This document shows positions 1-7,520 of a DNA stretch of 32,026 nucleotides, in pieces; positions within the stretch are counted from its first letter, which is position 1, and each line of letters begins with the position of its first letter. The stretch comes from Propionibacterium sp. (lineage in GTDB: Bacteria > Actinomycetota > Actinomycetes > Propionibacteriales > Propionibacteriaceae): NCBI GenBank assembly GCA_012839035.1, contig DUOB01000070.1:1-32026 (forward strand), given 5' to 3'. Below the pieces are notes generated by a model, which saw only the letters and a program-made list of their open reading frames with translations, searched no databases and was not told the DNA's origin. Made by a program: the position numbers and the translations under genes.

Positions 1-870
1 CACCCCGGCCCCGGCGCGGACGAGGACGAACGGGGTCTGCGGTGAACCAACCCGGAGCCCCAGCCGCGCCAATCCGGTGACCAGGTGGGCACGGTCCGCG
101 GCGTACTTCCGCGCGGCTGCCAACGCCTCCGTCGCGCCGCGCCCGGAACAGATCGCGACCATCGCCGCCAGTGCCGGGCTGGACACGGCCCACGGGGGCT
201 GTTGCCTGCGGAGGCGGTCGATGAGGGTGGGGTCGCCGACCACGTACCCGGCCCGCAGCCCGGCCAGCCCCCACGTCTTCGTCAGCGAGCGCAGCACGAG
301 CACCCCGGCCATGTCGGGCCCGATCAACGTCTCCGGTTCGCCCGGGACCGCGTCCATGAACGCCTCGTCGACCACGGTCACCCGGTCCGGACGGACGAGC
401 CGGCGCAGCGTGGCCGCGGGATGCAGGACACCGGTCGGGTTCGTGGGGTTGCCGACGACGACCAGGTCGGCGCTCGGTGGCAGGAGCGCGGGATCGAGCG
501 CGAATCCCGAACCGGCCGGGAGCACCAGCCGTTCCGGGCGCAGACCGGCGGCCAGCAACGCCGCCTCGGGTTCGGTGAACTGGGGATGGATGATGTGGGG
601 ACGCTCGCTGAGACCCGCCCGCGCGACCAGGGTGAAGGCCTCCGCGCCCCCGGCGGTCGGGAGCACCATGGCCGGATCGACCCGGTGATGCGCGGCGAGG
701 GCGGTGGTGGCGCTGGTCGGGTCGGGGTACGCCCCCAGGTCCGCGATCGACTCCCGGAGGACCTCGGCGAGCCAGGGCGGCGGCGTGCGCAGCCGGACGT
801 TCACGGCAAGGTCCACCAGGCCGGGGCCCACTTCCTGGTCGCCGTGGAAGGAGAGGTCGGGTTCTACCAC
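1..870 (-). CDS. cobC: CobC-like PLP-dependent aminotransferase/decarboxylase (Rv2231c type), 3' end missing
   Basis: The protein is a fold-type I PLP enzyme of the histidinol-phosphate aminotransferase/threonine-phosphate decarboxylase group. In cobalamin synthesis this family supplies the aminopropanol-phosphate linker. Reading from GTG at 870 gives 290 open codons to the window edge. Visible motifs are FHGDQEV and DLAVNVR near the N-terminus, GAYPDPT, TAGGAEAF (cofactor phosphate side), NPTNPTGVLHP, VDEAFMD, and RSLTKTWGLAGLRAGY, whose lysine should bind PLP. The GTG start overlaps the cobO stop by a few bases, which argues for translational coupling and a shared B12 operon. The C-terminal end lies outside the window. 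The family call is firm. The choice between decarboxylase and aminotransferase activity rests on the cobO context. Confidence 0.85.
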   Translation of the reverse strand, partial: MVEPDLSFHGDQEVGPGLVDLAVNVRLRTPPPWLAEVLRESIADLGAYPDPTSATTALAAHHRVDPAMVLPTAGGAEAFTLVARAGLSERPHIIHPQFTEPEAALLAAGLRPERLVLPAGSGFALDPALLPPSADLVVVGNPTNPTGVLHPAATLRRLVRPDRVTVVDEAFMDAVPGEPETLIGPDMAGVLVLRSLTKTWGLAGLRAGYVVGDPTLIDRLRRQQPPWAVSSPALAAMVAICSGRGATEALAAARKYAADRAHLVTGLARLGLRVGSPQTPFVLVRAGAGV

Positions 871-1478
871 TCGATCCCCTTCTGGCCGGGCCGGCCCTCG
901 TCGAAGGGGTGCTTGATCTTGGTCATCTCGGTAACCAGATCCGCGATCTCGATGACCCGGGGGTCGCAGTCGCGGCCGGTGATGATCACGTGCTGATAGC
1001 CGGGGCGTTCGGTGAGCGTTGCGACGACCTCATCGACATCGATCCACCCCCATGTGAGGGGATAGGTGAACTCGTCCAGCACATAGAGCGTGTGGGTCCG
1101 GTCGGTCAGCCGGCGGCGGACTTCTGCCCACCCCTCGGCGGCCTGGGCGGCGTGATCCTCTTCGGTCCCGGACTTGCGCGACCAGGACCAGCCCGCCCCC
1201 ATCTTGTGCCATTCGACCGGGCCACCGGCGCCGGTGTCGTCGTGCACCCTGCCCAGGGCTTCCAGCGCCGCCTGTTCGCCGATGCGCCACTTCGCCGACT
1301 TGACGAACTGGAAGACCCCGATCGACCAGCCCTGGTGCCAGCCCCGCAACGCGAGCCCGAAGGCCGCCGTGGACTTTCCTTTGCCGTTGCCGGTGTGCAC
1401 GATCACCAACGGTTGGTGTCGGCGCTGCCGGGTGGTGAGACCATCCTCGGGGGTGACGGGCGTGACTCCGCGGGCCAT
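864..1478 (-). CDS. cobO: Cob(I)yrinic acid a,c-diamide adenosyltransferase
   Basis: The enzyme transfers the adenosyl group of ATP to reduced corrinoid, a late step of adenosylcobalamin synthesis. The product is 204 aa, close to the usual size for CobO/BtuR. A P-loop of the family form (TGNGKGKST, about residues 29-37) follows VIVHTG. Later come FQFVKSAKWRIGE, the W-H-K-M-G-A-G-W segment, VLDEFTYPL and VIITGRDCDP, and the C-terminus KHPFDEGRPGQKGIEW is typical. The same frame stays open upstream, but ATG 1478 is preceded by GAGGAGC at a proper distance and starts at the usual family N-terminus. The downstream cobC-like start overlaps the stop. Two strong hairpins lie in the upstream region. 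I found no cobalamin riboswitch there. Confidence 0.95.
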   Translation of the reverse strand: MARGVTPVTPEDGLTTRQRRHQPLVIVHTGNGKGKSTAAFGLALRGWHQGWSIGVFQFVKSAKWRIGEQAALEALGRVHDDTGAGGPVEWHKMGAGWSWSRKSGTEEDHAAQAAEGWAEVRRRLTDRTHTLYVLDEFTYPLTWGWIDVDEVVATLTERPGYQHVIITGRDCDPRVIEIADLVTEMTKIKHPFDEGRPGQKGIEW

Positions 1479-1535
1479 GCTGTGCTCCTCAGGTCGGTGT
1501 TGCTCGATCCTGCCAGAGCGCGCCCGGCTGTGGAC

Positions 1536-1599
1536 TTTCCGGGAGGGAAGCCCGGAAAACGAAGCTGGACTCGCCCCTCGGGGGATGGGCGAGTCCAGC
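1536..1599 (-). promoter_or_regulatory. Two adjacent hairpins upstream of cobO
   Basis: Arms 1536-1543 and 1551-1558 are perfect complements (8 bp, 7-nt loop). Arms 1564-1576 and 1587-1599 are perfect complements (13 bp, 10-nt loop). On the minus strand the longer hairpin comes first and is followed by TTCGTTTTCC, a weak T-rich tail. It could be a terminator or attenuator ahead of cobO, or a bidirectional terminator between divergent genes. The structure is seen directly; the role is inference. Confidence 0.5.
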
Positions 1600-1718
1600 G
1601 AGCTATTTCTAGCAGAATTCTCGGAGAATGCCGACTCGAGTTCACCGGACTCCTCTGTGGCTTGTCCCGATTCATCCGTTCTCATGTTCTGGGAAGAGAC
1701 ACGCGGCAGGATGGTGTC

Positions 1719-2418
1719 ATGTCCGGGCGAGTCATGATCGTTGACGGCGTCGCCGCTGCCGGACCCGCGGTGCCGGCAGCGTTGCGGCGGCAGGGCTTCC
1801 TCGTGTCGACGTGCGGGGAGACCAGGGAATTGCCGCGTCTGCTGGGTGAAATCGAACCGCAGGTGGTGATCGTGGAGGGGGGGCGCGCCCACGTGGGGGG
1901 AGCGCCTCCGCATCATTCGGCACCACAGCCGCGCGGCAATTCTGTTGGTGTTGGCCCAGGGGGTGATCCATGCAGACGCGCGGCTGGCCGACGAGTGTCT
2001 GCGCCGTCCGTTTGCGATGGTCGATCTGATCGTCCGGGTACGCGCGCTTGCGAAGCGCCGGAAGAGTCGTCCTCCCCTCCGTGAAGTGCGGCTGGGGGAC
2101 TACCGGCTCTCGCATGAGGGCGACGTCCGGCACCGTGGTGTCGAGATCGTGCTCACCGGGACCGAGAAGCGGGTGCTGGGCTTCCTGGTGTCCCGGGTCG
2201 GAGAGGTGGTGGCCAAGCGGGAGCTGTTGAAAGAAGTGTGGGGGTCGGATACGGGGGATCCGAACGTTGTCGAGGTCAACATCTCCACTCTTCGCCGCAA
2301 GCTGGAGCGCAGGGGGCTGCGGATCATCCACACCGTGCGGGGTCAGGGTTATCGACTCGACGAGCCGGTCCGGTTCACCGGGGCCCGAGGCAGGAGCGGT
2401 GGAGCGATGTCGTCGTGA
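1719..2418 (+). pseudogene. OmpR/PhoB-type response regulator with apparent frameshift and degenerate receiver
   Basis: ATG 1719 opens a receiver-like segment (RVMIVDGVAA, then QVVIVEGG) that runs in one frame to about 1880-1900. Homology then continues one base over as GERLRIIRHHSRAAILLVLAQG, RRPFAMVDLIVRVRAL and a complete winged-helix domain ending at 2418. The switch falls between a G7 run (1877-1883) and a G6 run (1895-1900). Removing one G from either run restores a single protein of about 232 aa. The receiver also looks inactive: the usual phospho-acceptor Asp after strand 3 is Glu/Gly, and the Lys before the conserved Pro-Phe is Arg. CAGGAT sits six bases before the ATG. This could be a true broken gene, a phase-variable gene or a homopolymer sequencing error. 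Confidence 0.65.
1945..2418 (+). CDS. Winged-helix DNA-binding (Trans_reg_C) reading frame, downstream part of the broken regulator
   Basis: This is the intact open frame that would be translated if the frameshift is real. TTG 1945 is the first permitted start I see, with no convincing ribosome site, so the coordinate is weak; the frame is open from 1870. The first 40 residues match the end of a receiver domain. Residues of about 50-145 form an OmpR-type winged helix: LGDYRL, LTGTEKRVLGFLV, GEVVAKRELLKEVWG, the recognition helix VVEVNISTLRRKLER, and the wing IHTVRGQGYRL. Such proteins bind tandem DNA half-sites. The neighbouring PBP-like gene is convergent and only 18 bp away. Confidence 0.6.
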   Translation: MVLAQGVIHADARLADECLRRPFAMVDLIVRVRALAKRRKSRPPLREVRLGDYRLSHEGDVRHRGVEIVLTGTEKRVLGFLVSRVGEVVAKRELLKEVWGSDTGDPNVVEVNISTLRRKLERRGLRIIHTVRGQGYRLDEPVRFTGARGRSGGAMSS

Positions 2419-2436
2419 CGATCCCGGTCGGCGCGC

Positions 2437-4266
2437 TCAGCGCGTGCTGTTCGCGACCGTGCGCACGATCTGTGCCGGGGTCGTGCGGGTCTTCCCATCA
2501 TCGGCGATGACGACCGCCACGGCATAGTCCGCAGTCTGGCCCACCGCCCACACGCGCCCGTCGGAACTGCCGCTGGTCGCTCCGGTGAGCGGGCGATAGG
2601 AACTCGCCCCGGCGCGCATCAAGTCCGACAGTGCCTTGGCCTCGGCGTCGGTCAGCGGCACCGCGTCCTCCACCTTGGGCTCCCGTCCGGGGACGACGAA
2701 CGGCGAGACCACCTGCTTCGCCTCCACGGACGCCGCCATCGTCGCCATCGCCAGCGCGGAGGCCCGGATGTCCGCCCCGGCGCCGGCCCCGGTGAGGGCT
2801 TCGGCCTTGGCCACCGCGTCGGCGGGGGCGGGGAAGGCGCCCATGCTGTTGGGTATGCCCAGATCGAGGTCCTGACCCAGCCCGAGGGAAGTGGCGGCCT
2901 CGGAGAGCTTGGCCCCGTCGAGCCGCTCGGCGGCACTGGCGATGGCAGTCAGGCAGCCGTCGCTGAACGCCCGGCTCAGGGTGACCTTCGTGCTGCCCCG
3001 GTAGGTCCTGGGGTTCTCGAACGTGCGGCTCCCGACGGTGACCTCGTCCTCGCAGTCCACCTGCTCGGTGAGGTCGACCCCGGAACGGGCCAGCGCGAGG
3101 GCGGACACGGGGGCAGCGGCGAGACCGGGAGAGAACGCGCCGGTCGTCGACTCGTCCGTAATCCGCGCGTCGGGTGAATCGGCGGCAGCCATGATCGCGC
3201 CGTCCTCGATCCGGAGCACCACGACCGAGACAGGGATCGTCAGGTTCTTGACCGCATCCTCGGCGGCCGTCTGGATCGTGTCGTCGATGGTGGTTTCCAG
3301 CGCATTGCCGGGCACATCCGGGAAATCGGCGAGCAACGTGGCATTCGTGGGGCGTCCGACTCCGATCGGTTCGTCGCGCTGGGCGAGGAACACCTTGTTG
3401 CCCGTGCTGCCGCGCAACTGCTTGTCATAGGTCTTCTGCAGACCGCTCACGCCGACGAGCTCGCCGATCGCGATCTCGGAACCGGGGGTCACGTCCTCGG
3501 CGGTCGCATAACCCATCCGGCCGATCAGCGCGTGTGCATAGCCGGCGGTCCGGGGGGCCGGCATGGTGACCGTTCGCAGGGCTGCGCCGGGGATCGCCAG
3601 GAAGTCCGCAGGCAGGTCCGCCGAACGCACGGGCACGGCATCCACCCACTCCTGGGCCCCGGCGTGGTGGGCCTTGGTGATGAAGGCGTCCGGGTCGATC
3701 TCGGCCTTCTCGGCGACTCGGCGAGCGGAGTCCTCCACCTCGTCGGGCTCGATGGCCGACTTGTCGAGGCCCAGCATCTGGACCGGGATGCTCTCCACCA
3801 GGACCGCATCGTCGCGGCCGGTGATGTTGCCGCGCTCCGAGGCGTCGCCGCGCTGGCGCTCCAGGCGGGTCTCCGCCGTCAGCTTCGGATGCAGGACCGA
3901 CGGCTCCCAGTTGAGTTGCCACTCAGTCCCCTCGCGGACGAGGACGGCGTCGGTCTGATAGGTCCAGGGGGAGGACAGCGGCCAGCGATAGTCCAGTTTG
4001 ACGTTCGCCACCTGCGCCGACGGGGACACATGCGCGACGGTGACCTCGGGCACCATCCCGTTCATGCCCTCCAACAGGACCGGGAGCTCGTCCTTCGGCT
4101 TGCCTTCGCGGACCCGGATGCCCTCCACGGAGCCCTTGGACAGGGCGGCGGCGAGGGTGTCGGCGGCATCGTGGGGGGTGGCCACCTTTTCAGGTTCGAC
4201 ATCATTGGCGCAGCCGGCCAACAACACCATCCCCAGGGTGACGGCCAGCGAGCGGCGCAGTTGCAC
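2437..4266 (-). CDS. Penicillin-binding-protein-like lipoprotein lacking catalytic motifs
   Basis: The 609-aa product has the layout of actinobacterial penicillin-binding lipoproteins (Rv2864c type). A lipoprotein signal ends in LLAGC (Cys19). An NTF2-like MecA_N region spans about 30-140, a dimerisation region about 150-300, and a transpeptidase-like domain about 330-609. All three active-site motifs are changed. The expected PGSTFK reads PGLAAAP (about 380-386), the expected SxN reads SDGCL (about 435), and the expected KTG box reads GATSGSS (about 562-568). Flanking conserved segments (PVSVVVLRIEDGAIMA, LGLGQDLDLGIP, WAVGQTADYAVAVV) remain, so the alignment is clear. I infer a non-catalytic, membrane-anchored scaffold or sensor in cell-wall synthesis. 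The start is GTG, with GGAGGG nine bases upstream. Confidence 0.8.
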   Translation of the reverse strand: MQLRRSLAVTLGMVLLAGCANDVEPEKVATPHDAADTLAAALSKGSVEGIRVREGKPKDELPVLLEGMNGMVPEVTVAHVSPSAQVANVKLDYRWPLSSPWTYQTDAVLVREGTEWQLNWEPSVLHPKLTAETRLERQRGDASERGNITGRDDAVLVESIPVQMLGLDKSAIEPDEVEDSARRVAEKAEIDPDAFITKAHHAGAQEWVDAVPVRSADLPADFLAIPGAALRTVTMPAPRTAGYAHALIGRMGYATAEDVTPGSEIAIGELVGVSGLQKTYDKQLRGSTGNKVFLAQRDEPIGVGRPTNATLLADFPDVPGNALETTIDDTIQTAAEDAVKNLTIPVSVVVLRIEDGAIMAAADSPDARITDESTTGAFSPGLAAAPVSALALARSGVDLTEQVDCEDEVTVGSRTFENPRTYRGSTKVTLSRAFSDGCLTAIASAAERLDGAKLSEAATSLGLGQDLDLGIPNSMGAFPAPADAVAKAEALTGAGAGADIRASALAMATMAASVEAKQVVSPFVVPGREPKVEDAVPLTDAEAKALSDLMRAGASSYRPLTGATSGSSDGRVWAVGQTADYAVAVVIADDGKTRTTPAQIVRTVANSTR

Positions 4267-4455
4267 GAATAGTCTCCCTCCGCCCCATGCGGTCTCATCG
4301 GTTCGTTCTCAGGATCGGTTCATTCTAATCTCGCGCCACGACTGCCGGACAACGATCCAGCAACACTGGGACACGCCGCCGGGGCAGACCGGGTTAGGGT
4401 GCACTTGGTGTTCCGACCACCGGTGAGCGTGGCGTCGTGAAGCGCCGGGGACGTT

Positions 4456-4467
4456 TAAGGTGGTGCA
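4456..4467 (+). promoter_or_regulatory. Putative -10 box for leaderless transcript
   Basis: TAAGGT (4456-4461) is followed by six bases and then ATG 4468. This spacing recurs at other genes in the window and would place the transcription start on the start codon. The same bases could also act as a weak ribosome site (AAGGTGG). Confidence 0.4.
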
Positions 4468-4926
4468 ATGACCGCAGCAGTCGCAGGAGGGGCAATGGCC
4501 GAGGTGTCCACAGGACAGGGCGCCCTATCCAGCGAGGACTGCTGGGACGTCCTGACATCCCGGGAATTCGGGCGTCTCGCCTATGTCGTCGACGGGGCTC
4601 CCGCGATCGTGCCGATCAACTATGTCGTCGATGGCGGCCAGCTCGTGTTCCGCACGAGCGATGGCACCAAGCTCCACAGCATCGTCGCCGACCCCCGCGT
4701 GGCGTTCGAGGTCGATGAGGTCGATGACGCCAACGAGATCGGGATCAGCGTCGTGGTGCGGGGCGAGGCCCACGTGCTGTCGGCCGACGAGGAATATCGC
4801 ATCGAGCAGGTCGGCCTGCGAGCCTGGCTGGGCCATGACCGGCCGGTTCTCGTAGCCATCGAGCCCCACGAGATCACCGGGCGCCGCTATGGGCTGAAGC
4901 GCCCGTGGCGCCGGATGATGCGCTGA
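4468..4926 (+). CDS. Pyridoxamine 5'-phosphate oxidase-fold flavin-binding protein
   Basis: The 152-aa product matches the small split-barrel flavoproteins that bind FMN or F420 (PPOX superfamily). The central strands carry the family pattern: GRLAYVVDGAPAIVPINYVVDGGQLVFRTSDGTKLHSI, VAFEVDEVDD, then SVVVRGEAHVL and a C-terminal IEPHEITGRRYG. The substrate cannot be told from sequence; actinobacterial members reduce or detoxify varied small molecules. Two starts are possible. ATG 4468 has a -10-like box six bases upstream and would be leaderless. ATG 4495 has AGGAGG four bases upstream and gives 143 aa. The gene is convergent with fdhD, with only seven bases between the stops. Confidence 0.8.
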   Translation: MTAAVAGGAMAEVSTGQGALSSEDCWDVLTSREFGRLAYVVDGAPAIVPINYVVDGGQLVFRTSDGTKLHSIVADPRVAFEVDEVDDANEIGISVVVRGEAHVLSADEEYRIEQVGLRAWLGHDRPVLVAIEPHEITGRRYGLKRPWRRMMR

Positions 4927-4933
4927 GCCCGGT

Positions 4934-5785
4934 TCACTCCAGGGTGAGCCGATCGGCTCCCGAATACACGTTCATGTTGGGCGGGCGGGTGAATCCCGTC
5001 AGCGTCATGCCGGCCTCCAGTGCCATTTCGACGGCGAGTGACGAGGGCGCGGAGACGGCGACGAGTGCGGGTACGCCGGCCATGAGCGCCTTCTGCGTCA
5101 GCTCGAAGCTGGCCCTTCCCGACACCACCAGGATCTGGCCGCGCGCGGGCACGCCACCGGCGAGCAGGGCCGCGCCCAGCACTTTGTCCACGGCATTGTG
5201 CCGGCCGACGTCCTCGGCGACGTGCACGATCTCCCCGTCCGTGGTGCACAGCGCGGCGGCGTGCAGTCCACCCGTTCGGTCGAACGTGCGCTGGCGTTCG
5301 CGCAGCCGGTCCGGCAGGGCGACCAGGACCTGCGGGTCGAAGACCACCGGATCCTCGGTGATCGGCCACCGCGCCTGCTGCCGGATCGCGTCGATGCTGG
5401 CCTTGCCGCAGACCCCGCACGAGGAGGTCGTATAGAAATTGCGACTCGGGTCAACCGCCGGCGGGGGCACGTCCGCCCGCAACCGGATGTCGAGGACGTT
5501 GTAGGTGTTCTGCGGCTGCCCCGACTCGTCGTCCACGACGGCGCCGTCGCAATAGCGCGCGGTCCGGACATCGTCGACGCCGCTGATCACGCCCTCGGTC
5601 AGCAGGAATCCGTGGGCGAGCTCGACATCGGCGCCCGGCGTACGCATCGTCACCGCCAACGGCGTCCCGTTCACCCGGATCTCCAGCGGCTCCTCCGCGC
5701 TCACCGAATCCGGTCGCCGCGTGGACGTCACCGTTTCGCCCACCGTCATCCGGGTCACCGGGAATCGTGCGGTCACACGGCCCAT
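4934..5785 (-). CDS. fdhD: FdhD, formate dehydrogenase accessory sulfurtransferase
   Basis: FdhD carries sulfur from a cysteine desulfurase to the molybdenum cofactor of formate dehydrogenase. The product is 283 aa, the usual length. Diagnostic segments are EEPLEIRVNG, TPGADVELAHGFLLTEG, NVLDIRL, and the two-cysteine loop SSCGVCGK (Cys123 and Cys126), where the persulfide is carried. Then come TGGLHAAAL, VAEDVGRHNAVDKVLG, SGRASFELTQKALMAGVP and a C-terminal GFTRPPNMNVYSG. ATG 5785 is preceded by a GAGGAGG ribosome site. No formate dehydrogenase gene lies in this window, so its client must be encoded elsewhere. Confidence 0.96.
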   Translation of the reverse strand: MGRVTARFPVTRMTVGETVTSTRRPDSVSAEEPLEIRVNGTPLAVTMRTPGADVELAHGFLLTEGVISGVDDVRTARYCDGAVVDDESGQPQNTYNVLDIRLRADVPPPAVDPSRNFYTTSSCGVCGKASIDAIRQQARWPITEDPVVFDPQVLVALPDRLRERQRTFDRTGGLHAAALCTTDGEIVHVAEDVGRHNAVDKVLGAALLAGGVPARGQILVVSGRASFELTQKALMAGVPALVAVSAPSSLAVEMALEAGMTLTGFTRPPNMNVYSGADRLTLE

Positions 5786-5831
5786 GTCGCCTCCTCGCTC
5801 CTCCCGGACAGCGTAGGTGACCGGCCCCCAC

Positions 5832-5843
5832 TACCATCCATTC
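5832..5843 (+). promoter_or_regulatory. Putative -10 box for leaderless transcript
   Basis: TACCAT (5832-5837) lies six bases before ATG 5844 and no ribosome-binding sequence is present. This supports ATG 5844 over the in-frame GTG at 5817 and suggests that transcription starts at the A of the ATG. Confidence 0.45.
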
Positions 5844-6239
5844 ATGGCCCATCCGCCCCGCTTCAACGACGACGATCCGCTGCTCGCCGAGGTTCGCCGG
5901 ATCTGCCTCGCGTTCCCCGAGGCGGCCGAGAAGATCTCGCACGGTCACCCGAACTTCTTCACCAGGAAGGTGTTCGCCGTCTACGGCGGGCTCGTGAAGG
6001 GCGACCACGCGGCGGACACCTATGCGCGCTCGATGCTGTTCCTGCCCGACGCGGAGGAGCGGCCGGCGTTGCTGGAGGACGAACGGTTCTTCGTGCCGGC
6101 GTACTTCGGGCCCAGTGGCTGGCTCGGCATCAACCTCGCGCTCGGCGAGCCGGACTGGGCCGAGGTCGCCGAGCTCGCCGACATGTCCTATCGCAACACG
6201 GCCGCCGCCCGACTCGTGAAGGAGCTCGATACCCGATGA
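5844..6239 (+). CDS. MmcQ/YjbR family protein
   Basis: The 131-aa product belongs to the MmcQ/YjbR family, a small cyay-like fold with a suggested nucleic-acid-binding role but no established reaction. Family features are the N-terminal helix LAEVRRICLAFPEAAEKISHGHPNFF, the following strand FAVYGG, a charged middle with FVPAYFGPSGWLGI, and a C-terminal helix EVAELADMSYRNTA. The stop overlaps the start of the next gene as ATGA, so the two are probably co-translated. A functional link to the aminotransferase is possible but not visible in the sequence. Confidence 0.8.
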   Translation: MAHPPRFNDDDPLLAEVRRICLAFPEAAEKISHGHPNFFTRKVFAVYGGLVKGDHAADTYARSMLFLPDAEERPALLEDERFFVPAYFGPSGWLGINLALGEPDWAEVAELADMSYRNTAAARLVKELDTR

Positions 6240-7453
6240 CCAACCCACTCGGTTCCCGCCCCACTTTGAAGGTCGCCACCCGCGCCCTTGTCCCCCCGTT
6301 CGAGGTGATGACCGTTCTCCGCAAGGTGGCGGAGCTGCGGGCGACGGGCGCCGACGTGATCTCGTTGTGTGCGGGGGAGCCGGCGTCGGGCGCCCCCTCG
6401 GGCGTACGCCGCAGAGGTGCGGAGGTCCTCACCGACGGGACCCCGCTGGGCTATTCGAGCGCGCTGGGGCTCACGGAGCTGCGCGAGGAGCTGAGCGCGC
6501 ACTATCGGCGCAGCTACGACCTCGACGTGCCCGGGCACAACATCGCGATCACGACCGGTTCGTCCGGTGCGTTCCTCCTGGGCTTCCTGGCCGCGTACGC
6601 GGCGGGCGATCGCGTGGCCCTGGCGCGGCCGGGCTACCCGGCGTACAAGAACATCCTCACCGCCCTCGATCTCGACGTCGTCGAGCTCGACTGTGGCCCG
6701 CAGGAGCGCTTCCAGCCGACCGTCGGGCAGCTGGCCAAGGTCCACGCCGAGACTCCGCTCGCGGGTCTCGTGGTCGCTTCACCGGCGAACCCGACCGGGA
6801 CGATGTTCGGCCCGGGTCAGCTGGCGGAGATCGCGGCGTGGTGTGCGCGGGAGGGCGTACGCCTCGTCAGCGACGAGATCTATCACGGAATCACCTTCGG
6901 TTCCGCGGCCGGGGAGTGGGGCGGTGACTGTGCCTGGACGACCGACCGGTCCGGCCTGGTGGTGTCGTCGTTCTCCAAGTTCTGGGGGATGACCGGGTGG
7001 CGACTGGGGTGGGCCCTGGTGCCCGATGATCTCGTTGATGCGTTCGAGGCGCTCGCCGGCAACCTGTCGCTGTGCGCGCCGGTCCCCGCCCAGCACGCGG
7101 CGATCGAGGCGTTCACCGACGAGTCCTATGCCGAGGGTCGTGCGGCGATGGCCGACTATGCCGAGGCGCGCACGGTCGTGCTGTCCCGACTCGACGAACT
7201 GGGCTGGGTCGACGTGGCTCCGGCGGACGGCGCTTTCTATGTGTACGCAAGGATCACGCCGGTTCTGGGGAAGTACGCCGACTCGCGCTCATGGGCCGAT
7301 GCGCTCTTGGCCGCGGAGGGTGTCGCGGTGACCCCGGGCATCGATTTCGACCACGTGCACGGCGGTCAGACGATCCGGATTTCGCTCGCCGCGGGGCGCG
7401 ATGCCGTCGATCAGGCGCTCACCAGAATCCTGCGTTTCCAGCGTGGACTGTGA
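6236..7453 (+). CDS. Class I/II pyridoxal-phosphate aminotransferase
   Basis: The 405-aa product is a fold-type I aminotransferase of the aspartate/alanine-aminotransferase subgroup. In order it shows LRATGADVISLCAGEP, the GYSSALGLTELREEL segment, ITTGSSGAFLL (phosphate-binding turn), RPGYPAYKN, ASPANPTGTMF (Asn contacting the PLP ring), SDEIYHGITF (Asp pairing with the pyridine nitrogen), and SSFSKFWGMTGWRLGW with the Schiff-base lysine. The C-terminal RISLA supplies the expected carboxylate-binding arginine. The amino-donor specificity cannot be read from sequence. The start overlaps the preceding MmcQ/YjbR stop (ATGA). Only 67 bases follow before the desaturase operon, and they hold its operator. 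Confidence 0.88.
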   Translation: MTNPLGSRPTLKVATRALVPPFEVMTVLRKVAELRATGADVISLCAGEPASGAPSGVRRRGAEVLTDGTPLGYSSALGLTELREELSAHYRRSYDLDVPGHNIAITTGSSGAFLLGFLAAYAAGDRVALARPGYPAYKNILTALDLDVVELDCGPQERFQPTVGQLAKVHAETPLAGLVVASPANPTGTMFGPGQLAEIAAWCAREGVRLVSDEIYHGITFGSAAGEWGGDCAWTTDRSGLVVSSFSKFWGMTGWRLGWALVPDDLVDAFEALAGNLSLCAPVPAQHAAIEAFTDESYAEGRAAMADYAEARTVVLSRLDELGWVDVAPADGAFYVYARITPVLGKYADSRSWADALLAAEGVAVTPGIDFDHVHGGQTIRISLAAGRDAVDQALTRILRFQRGL

Positions 7454-7475
7454 TGAAGAACAAGTGCCGGGGAGC

Positions 7476-7509
7476 AACCTACGGTTTCGTAACCTACGGT
7501 CCCGTAGGT
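7476..7509 (+). promoter_or_regulatory. Palindromic operator pair and promoter of the desaturase operon
   Basis: A perfect palindrome lies at 7492-7509 (ACCTACGG, two bases, CCGTAGGT). A second, weaker copy lies 15 bp upstream, because AACCTACGGT occurs at both 7476-7485 and 7491-7500. A -10-like TACACT (7509-7514) abuts the palindrome, so a bound dimer would cover the promoter. The form suits a TetR-family repressor that senses fatty acyl groups, but no such gene is in the window. The sequence is direct; the regulator is inference. Confidence 0.65.
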
Positions 7510-7520
7510 ACACTGATTCC

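Noticed and set aside
85-996. Long plus-strand frames opposite the cobC-like gene
   Set aside because: The minus strand gives a full set of PLP-enzyme motifs; the plus-strand frames are shadows.
1479-1718. A cobalamin riboswitch upstream of cobO
   Set aside because: I looked for the B12-box and core consensus on the minus strand and found only two simple hairpins.
3532-4272. A plus-strand frame of about 245 codons opposite the PBP-like gene
   Set aside because: Low-complexity antisense translation with no family match; the minus strand has a lipobox and PBP architecture.
5817-5843. Upstream GTG start for the MmcQ/YjbR gene
   Set aside because: It adds nine residues with no family match, and the -10-like box before ATG 5844 would then be inside the coding region.
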